35,908 nt of DNA, taken from assembly GCA_946403215.1 (NCBI GenBank), contig CAMIZG010000018.1, forward strand, positions 1 through 35,908. Reading direction: 5' to 3'. Origin of the DNA: an uncultured Bacteroidales bacterium. Lineage in GTDB: Bacteria; Bacteroidota; Bacteroidia; Bacteroidales; Paludibacteraceae. The position numbers and the translations under genes were made by a program. A model generated the notes under the pieces. The model saw only the letters and a program-made list of their open reading frames with translations, was not told where the DNA came from and ran no database searches. Shown piece by piece: positions 1 through 8,883 of the stretch (within the stretch, counting starts at the first letter, position 1; every line of letters begins with the position of its first letter).

Positions 1-130
1 AGTGTTCAACCTTTACCTGATCAAACGCCGGCACGCCGTAAGGCGTCTCAGGCTGGTCAAGCAGCGGGTTGGTGGATGTACAAGCAAGCATTGTCATTGC
101 GATTGCACTTAAGATAAGATTTTTTTTCAT
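1..130 (-). CDS. M3-family metallopeptidase lipoprotein (Dcp-like), N-terminal fragment
   Basis: The first 43 codons of a gene that runs off the left edge. It starts at ATG 130 with a lipoprotein signal: a Lys-rich start, a hydrophobic stretch and a lipobox ending MLACTS. The residues after the Cys (NPLLDQPETPYGVPAFDQVK) match the start of the mature domain of Bacteroidetes peptidyl-dipeptidase Dcp / M3 oligopeptidases, which trim dipeptides from peptide C-termini in the periplasm or at the outer membrane. The catalytic HEXXH lies outside the window, so the call rests on the N-terminal pattern alone. It follows the AsmA-like gene by 69 nt on the same strand, with a tandem repeat in the gap, and could be the last gene of the ileS transcript. 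Confidence 0.6.
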   Translation of the reverse strand, partial: MKKNLILSAIAMTMLACTSTNPLLDQPETPYGVPAFDQVKVEH

Positions 131-164
131 TGTTGTAGTTGTTTTTTTCGGGATGGCTATATTG

Positions 165-199
165 CGATATCTCGATACTTCGATATTTCGATATCCCGA
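165..199. repeat. 8-nt tandem array (CGATATCT type, about 4.4 copies)
   Basis: Consecutive units CGATATCT, CGATACTT, CGATATTT, CGATATCC and a final CGA. The array ends one base before the stop codon of the AsmA-like gene (200-202) and fills half of the gap to the downstream peptidase start. Its units contain the palindrome GATATC. It belongs with the other short arrays of this window by size and placement, not by unit sequence. Confidence 0.8.
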
Positions 200-3100
200 C
201 TATTTGATTCTGACATTTTTCTCCATCGATTTCTTGATTCGCTCTCTGAGTTCAAGTGACTGAGTATCGGCTTTCTGATACCAATGCGGCTTGAAGTCCT
301 GTGCGTACTTGCACTTGGCGAGTTTGATCTTCAGGTCATCCATCGAGCCGCTGACATTCACGCCCAGATAGATAGGGCTGAGTACGTTGATGTCGTAGTT
401 GAAGGTCATGTTCGTGTTGTGGCGTCCGCCCAGAGCGACCATGTAGTTGTCCATCTGTACGCAGAGCGGATAGACGTCTATCTCGTTCTTGAAGATGGTA
501 ATCTCCGCATTGATGGAGTCGATCTTGTTCTCGGTCTTCTTGTTGAACATGAGCAGTCGGCTGATCTCCGAGAAGGTTTCGCCATCCAGTACCACCAGAT
601 CCTTGCCGGTGAGCGAGGCTGCACCGCGAAGGGTGCTCATCTTCGGCTTGTACTGGCTGTTCAGGTAGGTCTCTGCAGCCAGGTGGAACGCTGCGGCACC
701 CTTGAACGATTTGAGCATAGGCATCATCTCCTCCAGATCAGGGATCATCGATAGCAGTTCGTCAATATCTACATCAATCATGTGATAGTCGAATCCGACA
801 TACAGGTGGTTGCGCCTAGGCGTGCGGTACATAGCAGTCAGCTGCAGTTTGGCAGCTTTGCAAACGAATCCGACCTCATCCAATATGAGGATGCCATTGT
901 TGATGTATATGCCACCCTTCAGGTCTTTGGCGTTCTGGTTGAATACGTCTACGTCGCGCATGTGCGTGAGCAGTGCAAGGTTCACATCCTTCGGTACCAG
1001 GAAGGGATCTTTGTCTTCGGCTTTGGGCTCTTGGCCATTAGCCGTTGGCTGCTGATTGGTTTCTTCGGCTTTTGCTGTTGCTTCGGTTTCTTCGGAGCCT
1101 TTGTCATCGCTGAACCACTCCATGAGTTGGTTGACATCGCAGTGGTCGCTTACCACTTCCAGTTGCCCCTCAAGAATCGTGTCGTGGCGGAACCACTTGC
1201 CTATGTTGTGCACGTGTCCCTTCAAGTTCAGGTCGGACTTGCCGAGTTCAATACGCGAGTTGTCGATATCCATGTCGCGGTTGGAGTAGCTGAACTCGAT
1301 GGAGGGAATGAACACCGGTTCGGGCAAGCGCTCGGGCATTCGTACTTCGCCGCGTTTCAGGTTCACTTTCAGGCGCGGATTCCATTGCAGGAGCACGTTC
1401 TCGCCCTTGGCGTTGTAGCGTGCTGCGGCTTCGAGTGCGAGCGTGCCTGTCTTGGCAGAGAGTTCGTCTCCCACCTTGGCTTGCACAGCTTGGGTGTTGA
1501 TTTTGGCTTTCAGACGCGGCGCAGACTTGTCCTTCCTTCCGCCACTGACAGCAGCCTCCAGTTGGGTGGCCTGCAACTTGCCGCTTATGTCCTTGAAGAA
1601 CCCGTCCAGCGCCTTGCAGTCAATCGATGCCTGCAGTACGGGCATCACAGTCGTATCCTTGGTGTTATACTCTGCATAAGCCGACAGTTTGGGCGCATCA
1701 ATCACGCCACCCATGGAGTCCATCTGTACTTCGACGGGGTTGTCCGACTTCAGTGCAACGGCTGCGTACAGTACAGGATCTTTGCTCAGTACGTTGCCGG
1801 CTTCCAGCCGGATGGCTGACTTCTGCAATTTGGCTGTCAGCGGGGTAGCCATGCTGAAGTCCACGCGGTCGGTATTCAGGTCAATAGCAGCCCAGTTCAC
1901 CTTAGGTTTGCTCGGGGCGGCGTTGGGAATCTGAACGGTTGCGTGGGTTTTACCCAAGTCGGCTATCATCGAATCCATTTGGTAGTGGATATCTGTCAGT
2001 GTAAGGTCAGCATTGATTTTACCCTTGTGCAGATTCATCTTTGTCAGGTCATCCAGATGGATCTTTGCAGCGGCTGTACCTTTGGTACGTCCCTTGAGCT
2101 CCATCTGCTTTGGCAGGAAGTAGTCGAAGTCCGGCAGGTTGGCATCCAGGTTGAGCTTGAGGTCGATGAGCATGTTCCCGAGCAGGTCATCCACACTGCC
2201 CTTTGCGTCAATCTTCGTTTGCTTGGTTTCGGCCGACAGACTGTTGATCACCACGTTCGATGCCTGTCCTTTGTTGAGGTTGAGATCGGCATCGGCGTTC
2301 AGCGTGAGCTTACGCAGCGTATAGGGTAGGGGCTTGTAACTGCCTTCGCCCTCGTCCAGCGTCAGATGTGCGCTTACGAGCGGCATCTCATTCTCACTGT
2401 ACTTGCCGCGAGCGGTAGCCTCGAGTGTCAGCACGCCGTCAACGTCAAGATCCTTCAAGCTTTTGGTGAAGGTCTCCGGCACGAGTGCCAGCAGCGGTTT
2501 GATCTGCCACTTGCCAGTAGTCAGTGTGGCGTCCATGTCGATAGCATCGCCCAGCGTCACCTGACCATCCACGCCTAACTCAAACTCGTTGATGCCTAGT
2601 GTGGCTTTGCGTAGCACGAAGTGCATGGTATTGAGATCGGCAGCCATAGGGGCGTTAAGTGTCAGGTGCAGATCATTGGCGTAGGTCTCACCTTTGAGTT
2701 TGGCGCAGATGTCATGGGCACGGAGCGTGACGAGCATCTCATCCCAGTTAGCTGCCTTGGCTCCCAGTTCGGTAGTACCCAAGGATGCTTCGATGGTGTC
2801 CTTGGCATCCACAAAGGTGATCGCTTTGGCTTGTACGCGCAATCCATCCACCTGCAGATCGTTGAACGGCAGCGAGAAAGCTGTCGTATCTTCTTCCGTG
2901 CTATCCGGTGAACTGACGAACACCGAGAGGTTGTTCTCGCCGTTAGGATTAATGAAGAAGTTAACACTTGCGCCATCGAGGATAGCTTCGTGAACGTGGA
3001 GGTTCTTGTGGTTCAGGAACTCCATTACATCCACTGTGGCGGTCAGGTGTTTGGCCTCCACCACTGTGTCGCTCTGCGCGCCCTCCATGGGGTTGATGAG

Positions 3101-3325
3101 CAGCAAGCCGTCGGCACGCAGACCGAAGCGGGGGAAGGTGGAGAAGAATGTGAGATCCACCTCGCCTATCTCGTGCTCGCAAGTGATGAACTTGGCTGCG
3201 GCTTGACGCGCGATGGGTGTCAGACGGTCCGGGGTGAACACCACATACATGGCGATGCTCACTACCAGCACTACCGTCAGAAGGATACCCAGTAGCGTCC
3301 AACCGATGATTTTCAGTGCTTTCAT
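200..3325 (-). CDS. AsmA-like family protein (inner-membrane anchored, periplasmic)
   Basis: 1041 residues with one N-terminal membrane anchor (about residues 5-30), then a long beta-rich periplasmic body. The N-terminal region (residues about 30-130) has the AsmA pattern, with IARQAAAKFITCEHEIGEVD and FFSTFPRFGLRADGLLL, and the C-terminal third ends in an AsmA-like C-terminal region (GAASLTGKDLVVLDGETFSEI and following). AsmA-like proteins of this size are thought to form bridge-like grooves that move phospholipid or support outer-membrane assembly; the substrate here cannot be read from sequence. Residues about 745-775 form a charged linker that contains a short repeat insertion (QQPTANGQ). 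The start ATG overlaps the stop of the upstream lipoprotein by 4 nt (ATGA), so the two are probably translationally coupled. Family call is firm, exact role is inference. Confidence 0.85.
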   Translation of the reverse strand: MKALKIIGWTLLGILLTVVLVVSIAMYVVFTPDRLTPIARQAAAKFITCEHEIGEVDLTFFSTFPRFGLRADGLLLINPMEGAQSDTVVEAKHLTATVDVMEFLNHKNLHVHEAILDGASVNFFINPNGENNLSVFVSSPDSTEEDTTAFSLPFNDLQVDGLRVQAKAITFVDAKDTIEASLGTTELGAKAANWDEMLVTLRAHDICAKLKGETYANDLHLTLNAPMAADLNTMHFVLRKATLGINEFELGVDGQVTLGDAIDMDATLTTGKWQIKPLLALVPETFTKSLKDLDVDGVLTLEATARGKYSENEMPLVSAHLTLDEGEGSYKPLPYTLRKLTLNADADLNLNKGQASNVVINSLSAETKQTKIDAKGSVDDLLGNMLIDLKLNLDANLPDFDYFLPKQMELKGRTKGTAAAKIHLDDLTKMNLHKGKINADLTLTDIHYQMDSMIADLGKTHATVQIPNAAPSKPKVNWAAIDLNTDRVDFSMATPLTAKLQKSAIRLEAGNVLSKDPVLYAAVALKSDNPVEVQMDSMGGVIDAPKLSAYAEYNTKDTTVMPVLQASIDCKALDGFFKDISGKLQATQLEAAVSGGRKDKSAPRLKAKINTQAVQAKVGDELSAKTGTLALEAAARYNAKGENVLLQWNPRLKVNLKRGEVRMPERLPEPVFIPSIEFSYSNRDMDIDNSRIELGKSDLNLKGHVHNIGKWFRHDTILEGQLEVVSDHCDVNQLMEWFSDDKGSEETEATAKAEETNQQPTANGQEPKAEDKDPFLVPKDVNLALLTHMRDVDVFNQNAKDLKGGIYINNGILILDEVGFVCKAAKLQLTAMYRTPRRNHLYVGFDYHMIDVDIDELLSMIPDLEEMMPMLKSFKGAAAFHLAAETYLNSQYKPKMSTLRGAASLTGKDLVVLDGETFSEISRLLMFNKKTENKIDSINAEITIFKNEIDVYPLCVQMDNYMVALGGRHNTNMTFNYDINVLSPIYLGVNVSGSMDDLKIKLAKCKYAQDFKPHWYQKADTQSLELRERIKKSMEKNVRIK
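1031..1059. repeat. Heptamer array inside the asmA-like gene
   Basis: Plus-strand units GCCATTA, GCCGTTG and GCTGCTG, flanked by TTG and ATTGG. Read on the coding strand they encode NQQPTANGQ at about residues 756-765, in a low-complexity Glu/Lys-rich linker. The same peptide core QQPTAN is encoded by an array in cca (24767-24805). Confidence 0.7.
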
Positions 3326-4185
3326 TTCGTTTCAGTTACTTTGGTGAAGGTATACTTTTTGCTTGCATCATCTTTCTCGCAGAACTCAAGTTCCGAATCT
3401 GTCAATTTGGATACTATGTATATCTTCGGCAGCGTGGCATCGCTGTTGTCAAGCAGGTAGATGCATGTAAGCGTATTCGCCTGGAGGTTGTACTTGAACC
3501 AGCCATTGCGATCATTGTTCTCCCAGCCACTGAGCAAGTCTTGCTCGGTAACCTCTTCTGCTTCATCCCAGTCGCGACCACAGAAGTATTCCGGATCGTC
3601 GCTTTGTTCCGTCGTAAAACGGATATAGTGCTTTGAATCGGCTGTAGCGGCATCCTGCCAGAGGCTTTGCAGGTCTTTCAACTCAAACTCCGGTTGAGGT
3701 TCTGGTTGAGGATCCGGCTGAGGAGTGGCTTCTACTACTTTGGTGAAGTAGAATTTATTGTTCTTGTTGTCCTTCTCGTAGTACTCCAACTCCGACTTGG
3801 TCAGTCTGCTCACTACATAAATCTTCGGAATCTCAGCACCTTCGTTGTCCATGAGGTGAATTTCGGTAAGGCTGCCATTGGTCTTGAACTCATACTTGAA
3901 CCAACCGTTGCCCGGGTGTCCGAGTTCATTGCGGCTATCGAGCAGATCTTGTTCAGTTACTTCGTCTGCTTCATCCCAATCGCGGCCTAAGAAATACGGA
4001 TACTCATCAGAGCGCTCCTCGGTGAAGCGTGCAAAATGTTCTGTTCCGTTCTCCTGCCACAGGGCTTGCAGGTCGGAGAGCTTGAACTCGGGGTCAGAGC
4101 TGCTTCCACCTCCTCCACCGCAACTACTCAATGTAATACTGGCAATAGCGCAGAGCGCCAAATAATAAAACTTTCTTGTTTTCAT
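3322..4185 (-). CDS. Lipoprotein with two tandem copies of a ~120-residue domain
   Basis: 287 residues. Signal peptide II with Cys22 in LSSC, followed by a run of five Gly and three Ser, a tether common in exported Bacteroidetes lipoproteins. Copy A (about residues 33-152) and copy B (about 166-285) align along their whole length: both have DLQ(A/S)LWQ, FLGRDWDEA or FCGRDWDEA, EVTEQDLL, NGWFKY, LPKIY or IPKIY, SRLT or SKLT, and YFTKV or TFTKV. A Pro-Gln/Asp-Pro-Glu linker joins them. The W-x-F/R lipocalin-like feel of each unit suggests a small beta-barrel, but I do not recognise a named family. It begins 5 nt after the ileS stop and overlaps the asmA-like start by 4 nt. Function unknown; surface or periplasmic binding is a guess. 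Confidence 0.8.
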   Translation of the reverse strand: MKTRKFYYLALCAIASITLSSCGGGGGSSSDPEFKLSDLQALWQENGTEHFARFTEERSDEYPYFLGRDWDEADEVTEQDLLDSRNELGHPGNGWFKYEFKTNGSLTEIHLMDNEGAEIPKIYVVSRLTKSELEYYEKDNKNNKFYFTKVVEATPQPDPQPEPQPEFELKDLQSLWQDAATADSKHYIRFTTEQSDDPEYFCGRDWDEAEEVTEQDLLSGWENNDRNGWFKYNLQANTLTCIYLLDNSDATLPKIYIVSKLTDSELEFCEKDDASKKYTFTKVTETK

Positions 4186-4190
4186 ATTTG

Positions 4191-7100
4191 TTATGCTTTT
4201 GTGATTTTAACTGTCAGGTTCATATCTTCGATTGCAGTGCCGTCGTGCAGACTATCCACCAGCGTTATGCTGTTGGCGAGTACCTGCGAGGCGATATATT
4301 CGCTGCAATGCTCTACAGCGTCGTTGACGGCGTCGTTGCGAACGATCTCCACGCGGATGCGGTCAGTGATGTCCAGTCCGCTGGACTTACGTAGGTTCTG
4401 CAGACGGTTGATGAGTTCGCGGGCGATGCCTTCTTCGATGAGTTCGGGCGTCAGTTCGATATCCAGTGCGATGGTCAGCACGCCGTTGTTCTGCACGAGC
4501 CAGCCGGGCATATCTTCGGTCAGAATTTCAACATCTTCGGCGATGAGCCGGTAGTTGACAGTTGACAGTTGATAGTTGCCTTCGGTTTCCATTTGTGCGA
4601 TCTGTTCCTGCGTCATCGAAGCTATCTCGGCGGCTACGGCTTTCATATTAGCGCCGACTTTCTTGCCGAGGACTTTGAACTGCGGTTTGATCTTCTTGAC
4701 GAGTTTGATCTCAGACTTGTCTGCAGGCACGATAGCGAGTTCCTTGACGTTCACCTCGGCACGGATGAGATCGGCTACGTGCTGTAGTGCTTGCAAGGTG
4801 GTATCGTCCTGCACAGGGATAACGGCTTTCTGCAGCGGCTGACGCACGTTCTTTTCGGCTTTCTTGCGGAGCGAGAGAATCATAGAGGTGGCTTGGTTGG
4901 CGAGATACATCGAACGCTCAAGGTCGGTGTTAATCATCGCTTCGTCGGCTTTTGGCCACTCGCTCAAGTGAACAGACTCACCCACGAGGTCGCGATAGAG
5001 GCGGTCAGCATAGAACGGCGCGTTCGGTGCCATGAGTTGGGCAACGGTCTTGAGGCAGGTGTAGAGAGTATCGTACGCCGCCTGTTTGTCGGCATCCATC
5101 TCACCGCCCCAGAAACGTTTGCGGTTCAAGCGCACGTACCAGTTCGATAGGTCATCTTGCACGAAGTCCGAGATAGCACGTCCGGCTTTCGTGGGTTCGT
5201 AGGCCTCATAAGCGGTAGTAACTTCCTTGATGAGGGTATTGAGCTTGGAGAGTATCCATAGGTCGATCTCGGCATAAAAGTCCGACTCGTTTTCGTCTCG
5301 TTTACGTGTCGTTTTCGTGTCGTTTACGTCTCGTTTACGTGTTTGCCAGTTGTCAACATTGGCATAGAGAGCGAAAAAGGCATAGGTGTTGTAAAGTGTG
5401 CCGAAGAACTTCCTGCGTACTTCCGCCACGCCCTCCGGATCGAACTTCAGGTTGTCCCACGGCGCACTATTGGTGAGCATATACCAGCGCACAGCGTCCG
5501 CACCGTAGGTATCCATTGCGCCGAACGGGTCAACGGCGTTGCCCAGACGCTTGGACATCTTGGCGCCAACTTTGTCGAGCACCAAGCCGTTACTGATGAC
5601 GTTGCGGAAGGCGACTTGATTTTCAATCATCGTGTGAATGGCGTGCAGTGTGAAGAACCATCCGCGAGTCTGATCCACGCCTTCGGAGATAAAGTCGGCG
5701 GTGCGCGGTGCATCCTGGTTCTCGAAGGGGTAGTGGTTTTGAGCATAAGGCATCGCGCCGGAATCGAACCACACGTCGATGAGGTCGAGTTCGCGCTTCA
5801 TTGGTTTTCCGCTCGGGGAAACGAGGATGATGCTGTCCACATACGGGCGATGCAGGTCGATGTTGGCGGGAGCGTAGTTGTCGGCGCTGTAGTCGCCGAC
5901 CTTGAAGTTAGGCCAAGGGTTAGCTTTCATGAATCCGGCCTTGACGGATTTGTCGATCTCAGAGAAGAGTTCTTCAATGGAGCCGATGCAGAGCTCCTCC
6001 TGTCCGTCCTCGGTGCGCCAGATAGGCAGCGGTGTGCCCCAATAGCGCGAGCGGGAGAGATTCCAGTCGTTGAGGTTCTCCAGCCACTTGCCGAAGCGGC
6101 CTGTGCCGGTGGACTCGGGTTGCCAGTTGATGGTCTGATTGAGGGCAATCATCTCATCGCGGGCTGCCGTTGAACGGATGAACCAGCTGTCAAGCGGGTA
6201 GTAGATGATCGGCGTATCGGTACGCCAGCAGTGCGGGTAGTTGTGCACATGCTTCTCTATCTTGAGCACCGTGCCCTGCTGCTTCATGAGCATGCACAGG
6301 CGGATGTCGATGTTTTCGGCTTTGAGGGCTTTCTGCTCGTCGTACTTGCTGTCTGTCCAGAAGTTAACTTTGTCGTAGGCGTTCTTCACGAACTGTCCTG
6401 CCCAGACGTTGTAGAGATCCGTGTCCACGTATCCCTTCACGAAATCCTCGTTGAGGTCATCCGTCAGCCAGTACTTACCGGTAAAGTCTACCATCGGTCG
6501 TGTCTCGCCGTTCTTGGTGATCATGTACAGTGCAGGTACACCTGCGGCTTCGGCTACGCGCTTGTCGTCGGCACCAAAGGTGGGGGCGATGTGTACGATA
6601 CCCGTACCATCCTCGGTGGTCACATAGTCGCCGCTGATGACGCGGAAGGCGTCAGCGCTGCGGTCGGTGATAAGGTTCTGCTCCTTGTTGTAATCCACAG
6701 GCTTGACCCAGGGGAAGAGCTGCTCGTACTTAAGGCCTACGAGGTCAGCACCTTTGTAGCGTGCTACGATCTGAGGTGCAAGCAGGTTACCCTCGGCGTC
6801 CTGAGCGCAGAGCTCTTTCCGGTAGGCATCCAGACGTGCCTCAGCAAGGATAATATGGTCACCATTGGGTGCGACGAGTTCAATGTAGTCGATCTTCGGT
6901 CCCACGCACAGCGCGGTGTTCGACGGCAGTGTCCAGGGTGTGGTTGTCCAAGCGATGATGAATCGTCCGTCAGCAAGGCGGAACTTAGCGGTGCAAGTCG
7001 TATCTTTTGTGTCGCGGTAGCAGCCTGGCTGGTTGAGCTCGTGGGAACTCAATCCTGTACCTGCCATCGGCGAGTAGGGTTGGATGGTGTAGCCCTTATA

Positions 7101-7619
7101 TAGGTAGCCCTTCTTGTACAGTTGCTTCAGCAGGTACCACAGGGTCTCGATATATTTGTTGTCGTACGTTATATAGGGGTGCTCCAGATCGACCCAGTAT
7201 CCCATCTGTTTGGTCAGGTTCGTCCATTCGCGGGTGTACTTCATCACCTCCTGGCGGCAAGCGGCGTTGTACTCATCGACGCTGATCTTGCGGCCTATAT
7301 CCTCCTTGGTAATGCCGAGTTTCTTCTCCACGCCTAACTCCACCGGCAGACCGTGGGTATCCCAGCCGGCCTTGCGCTGCACCTGATAGCCCTGCATCGT
7401 CTTGTAGCGGCAGAACGTGTCCTTGATGGTGCGTGCCAGCACGTGATGGATGCCCGGCATACCGTTTGCCGACGGCGGCCCCTCGAAGAACAGGAAAGGC
7501 TTATGCCCTTCGCGGGTAGTGATACTCTTGTGAAATAGGTCTTCTTGTTCCCACTGTGATAACACCTCACGGCTCACCAGGGGTAAATCCAACTGCTTGT
7601 ATTCAGCAAAATGTTTCAT
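4191..7619 (-). CDS. ileS: Isoleucyl-tRNA synthetase
   Basis: 1142 residues, normal for the Bacteroidetes type. It charges tRNA-Ile with isoleucine in the cytoplasm. The class I HIGH element appears as GMPGIHHVLART (about residues 53-63) and the second signature is KMSKR (687-691). An editing (CP1) domain is present with GTGIVHIAPTFG, and the anticodon-binding and C-terminal domains follow. Two short tandem arrays are built into the reading frame: an 11-nt array at residues about 760-778, in the loop between the catalytic core and the anticodon-binding helices, and a heptamer array at about 1014-1023, in a C-terminal loop. Both replace or extend segments that I expect to be variable loops, so the enzyme should still work. 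It is first in a minus-strand operon with its own promoter at 7706-7736. Confidence 0.97.
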   Translation of the reverse strand: MKHFAEYKQLDLPLVSREVLSQWEQEDLFHKSITTREGHKPFLFFEGPPSANGMPGIHHVLARTIKDTFCRYKTMQGYQVQRKAGWDTHGLPVELGVEKKLGITKEDIGRKISVDEYNAACRQEVMKYTREWTNLTKQMGYWVDLEHPYITYDNKYIETLWYLLKQLYKKGYLYKGYTIQPYSPMAGTGLSSHELNQPGCYRDTKDTTCTAKFRLADGRFIIAWTTTPWTLPSNTALCVGPKIDYIELVAPNGDHIILAEARLDAYRKELCAQDAEGNLLAPQIVARYKGADLVGLKYEQLFPWVKPVDYNKEQNLITDRSADAFRVISGDYVTTEDGTGIVHIAPTFGADDKRVAEAAGVPALYMITKNGETRPMVDFTGKYWLTDDLNEDFVKGYVDTDLYNVWAGQFVKNAYDKVNFWTDSKYDEQKALKAENIDIRLCMLMKQQGTVLKIEKHVHNYPHCWRTDTPIIYYPLDSWFIRSTAARDEMIALNQTINWQPESTGTGRFGKWLENLNDWNLSRSRYWGTPLPIWRTEDGQEELCIGSIEELFSEIDKSVKAGFMKANPWPNFKVGDYSADNYAPANIDLHRPYVDSIILVSPSGKPMKRELDLIDVWFDSGAMPYAQNHYPFENQDAPRTADFISEGVDQTRGWFFTLHAIHTMIENQVAFRNVISNGLVLDKVGAKMSKRLGNAVDPFGAMDTYGADAVRWYMLTNSAPWDNLKFDPEGVAEVRRKFFGTLYNTYAFFALYANVDNWQTRKRDVNDTKTTRKRDENESDFYAEIDLWILSKLNTLIKEVTTAYEAYEPTKAGRAISDFVQDDLSNWYVRLNRKRFWGGEMDADKQAAYDTLYTCLKTVAQLMAPNAPFYADRLYRDLVGESVHLSEWPKADEAMINTDLERSMYLANQATSMILSLRKKAEKNVRQPLQKAVIPVQDDTTLQALQHVADLIRAEVNVKELAIVPADKSEIKLVKKIKPQFKVLGKKVGANMKAVAAEIASMTQEQIAQMETEGNYQLSTVNYRLIAEDVEILTEDMPGWLVQNNGVLTIALDIELTPELIEEGIARELINRLQNLRKSSGLDITDRIRVEIVRNDAVNDAVEHCSEYIASQVLANSITLVDSLHDGTAIEDMNLTVKITKA
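4553..4580. repeat. Heptamer array (AGTTGAC x4) inside ileS
   Basis: Four exact-length heptamers on the plus strand: AGTTGAC, AGTTGAC, AGTTGAT, AGTTGCC. On the coding strand they encode GNYQLSTVNY at residues about 1014-1023 of IleS, after a TEQ/MET helix and before the conserved DVEI strand. The unit resembles the heptamers of cyanobacterial STRR elements. Confidence 0.85.
5286..5340. repeat. 11-nt array (5 copies) inside ileS
   Basis: Five consecutive 11-mers on the plus strand: CTCGTTTTCGT, CTCGTTTACGT, GTCGTTTTCGT, GTCGTTTACGT and CTCGTTTACGT. They encode a strongly charged segment with two TRKRD cores at residues about 760-778. In the opposite orientation the core is ACG(T/A)AAACGA, which is shared with the five-copy 11-nt array at 26436-26490. 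Confidence 0.9.
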
Positions 7620-7705
7620 TGTACTATATGAATGTTTGTATGTATTTTTGTATCTGAATGTATTTATACTTTGCGTAAAATATATAACCGCATACTATTG
7701 CGCTG

Positions 7706-7736
7706 CAAATATAATAAATTTTTCCCACATTTGCAA
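7706..7736 (-). promoter_or_regulatory. Promoter for ileS operon
   Basis: Minus-strand TTG at 7736-7734, exactly 20 nt, then TATATTTG at 7713-7706. This is the Bacteroidetes sigma-ABfr consensus. It lies about 85 nt upstream of the ileS start codon. The rest of the gap (7620-7885) is AT-rich; no clear promoter for the plus-strand gene at 7886 was found in it. Confidence 0.7.
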
Positions 7737-7885
7737 GTTTTCAACCCATAAATCGTCCAAAAAGAATACAATTCTTTTCAAATGTGCAAACCCGTACTGC
7801 TATTATGCGTGTTTTTGAGGTCATTTGGCATAATTTTTGCTGTTGTTTTTCGCGAAACGCGATTTGAATTAAAGTCTCTATAATT

Positions 7886-8863
7886 ATGAAGCATTTCCCA
7901 ATTATTGCATTACTCAGTCTCGTACTGACGATGCAAGTTAACGCACAGCAGTTTTTTCGTTCAGTATCCGATGCGATGCGTAGTTTGCCTGCATTGCCCA
8001 CAGCTGAGCAAATCATTTCTGATCAGGCCAAAGAGCAGTACACGGAGAGCCAACTCAATCCGTTCAGTCAAGCTGTCGAGCAGTCGATGCTCTACACCGC
8101 TACCGAGTATTCCGCCATCACAGCCCGCATGCAGAGCGCGAACCACAGGCAATCGGAGCGCAGCCAGTCGGCCATGCAGCAGTACAACAAGAACGTTGAA
8201 GCCGGATTGATGCCTTCGCAGCAAGAGATGATGCAGATACTTATGTCCAGCGGTATAGACCTGAATAGCGCCTCTGAGCAACAGATCATGGATGCCGTGG
8301 CAGGTGCTGTGTCGAAGAAGTGGGGCATCAGCAAGGACGAGTACCTAAAGATTGTCAGTATGGCGCAACGCAACGAAAAGCAGGCGGAGGAGTACATGAA
8401 GGCCAATCACCCTGACCTGTACAAGCGTCTGTATGCCACCAATGCCGGCTACAGTCAGCAGGCGGATGAGGGCGAAGACCCGCGTAATGCACGCTTCGAA
8501 CAGATAGGTGACGAACTGAATGCCCTGCAGGAGCAATTGTCGGCCGTGCTGAGTAACTACCGCGAACCCGCTGACTTACAGGAGGATAATGTGCAGGATG
8601 TTCAGACCGAGGCCAAGCGCTGGCTAGAAGCTCCAACAGCGTATCAGCGTGAGCTGAAAGCCGTGTTCGACAAAGTGGCGGCGCTGGAGACGGAGAACGA
8701 GCAACTCGGTCAACAAGGTGCACCGGACAATGTGCTCTATCTGATGAATAAGCAGCGCACACTCATGTTCATCAACCAACTGATGCAACTTATCACGCCT
8801 TACCGTGACGCACTCAACTTTCCCCTCCAGGTACAACCTGAGGGTGTAGAAGGTGCTGGCTGA
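7886..8863 (+). CDS. Secreted helical protein of unknown function
   Basis: 325 residues with a clear signal peptide (MKHFPIIALLSLVLTMQVNA, cleaved before QQFF). The mature part is rich in Gln, Glu and Ala with no membrane span, and is predicted mostly helical. A region at about residues 200-300 has heptad-like spacing (LNALQEQLSAVL, KVAALETENEQLGQ) typical of coiled coils. I do not recognise a family. It probably acts in the periplasm. It lies 20 nt upstream of menG/ubiE on the same strand, so the two are likely co-transcribed, which may only reflect shared expression. Confidence 0.75.
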   Translation: MKHFPIIALLSLVLTMQVNAQQFFRSVSDAMRSLPALPTAEQIISDQAKEQYTESQLNPFSQAVEQSMLYTATEYSAITARMQSANHRQSERSQSAMQQYNKNVEAGLMPSQQEMMQILMSSGIDLNSASEQQIMDAVAGAVSKKWGISKDEYLKIVSMAQRNEKQAEEYMKANHPDLYKRLYATNAGYSQQADEGEDPRNARFEQIGDELNALQEQLSAVLSNYREPADLQEDNVQDVQTEAKRWLEAPTAYQRELKAVFDKVAALETENEQLGQQGAPDNVLYLMNKQRTLMFINQLMQLITPYRDALNFPLQVQPEGVEGAG

Positions 8864-8883
8864 TAACGCTGATACCAATAGTG

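Noticed and set aside
782..1819. A 345-codon open frame on the plus strand inside the asmA-like gene
   Set aside because: It is a shadow of the minus-strand gene; the translation is rich in His, Val and Gln without any domain pattern.
3670..3725. Pro-Gln-Pro-Glu coding repeat in the lipoprotein linker as another dispersed array
   Set aside because: Its 12-nt period keeps frame and simply encodes a linker between two protein domains, unlike the 7- and 11-nt arrays.
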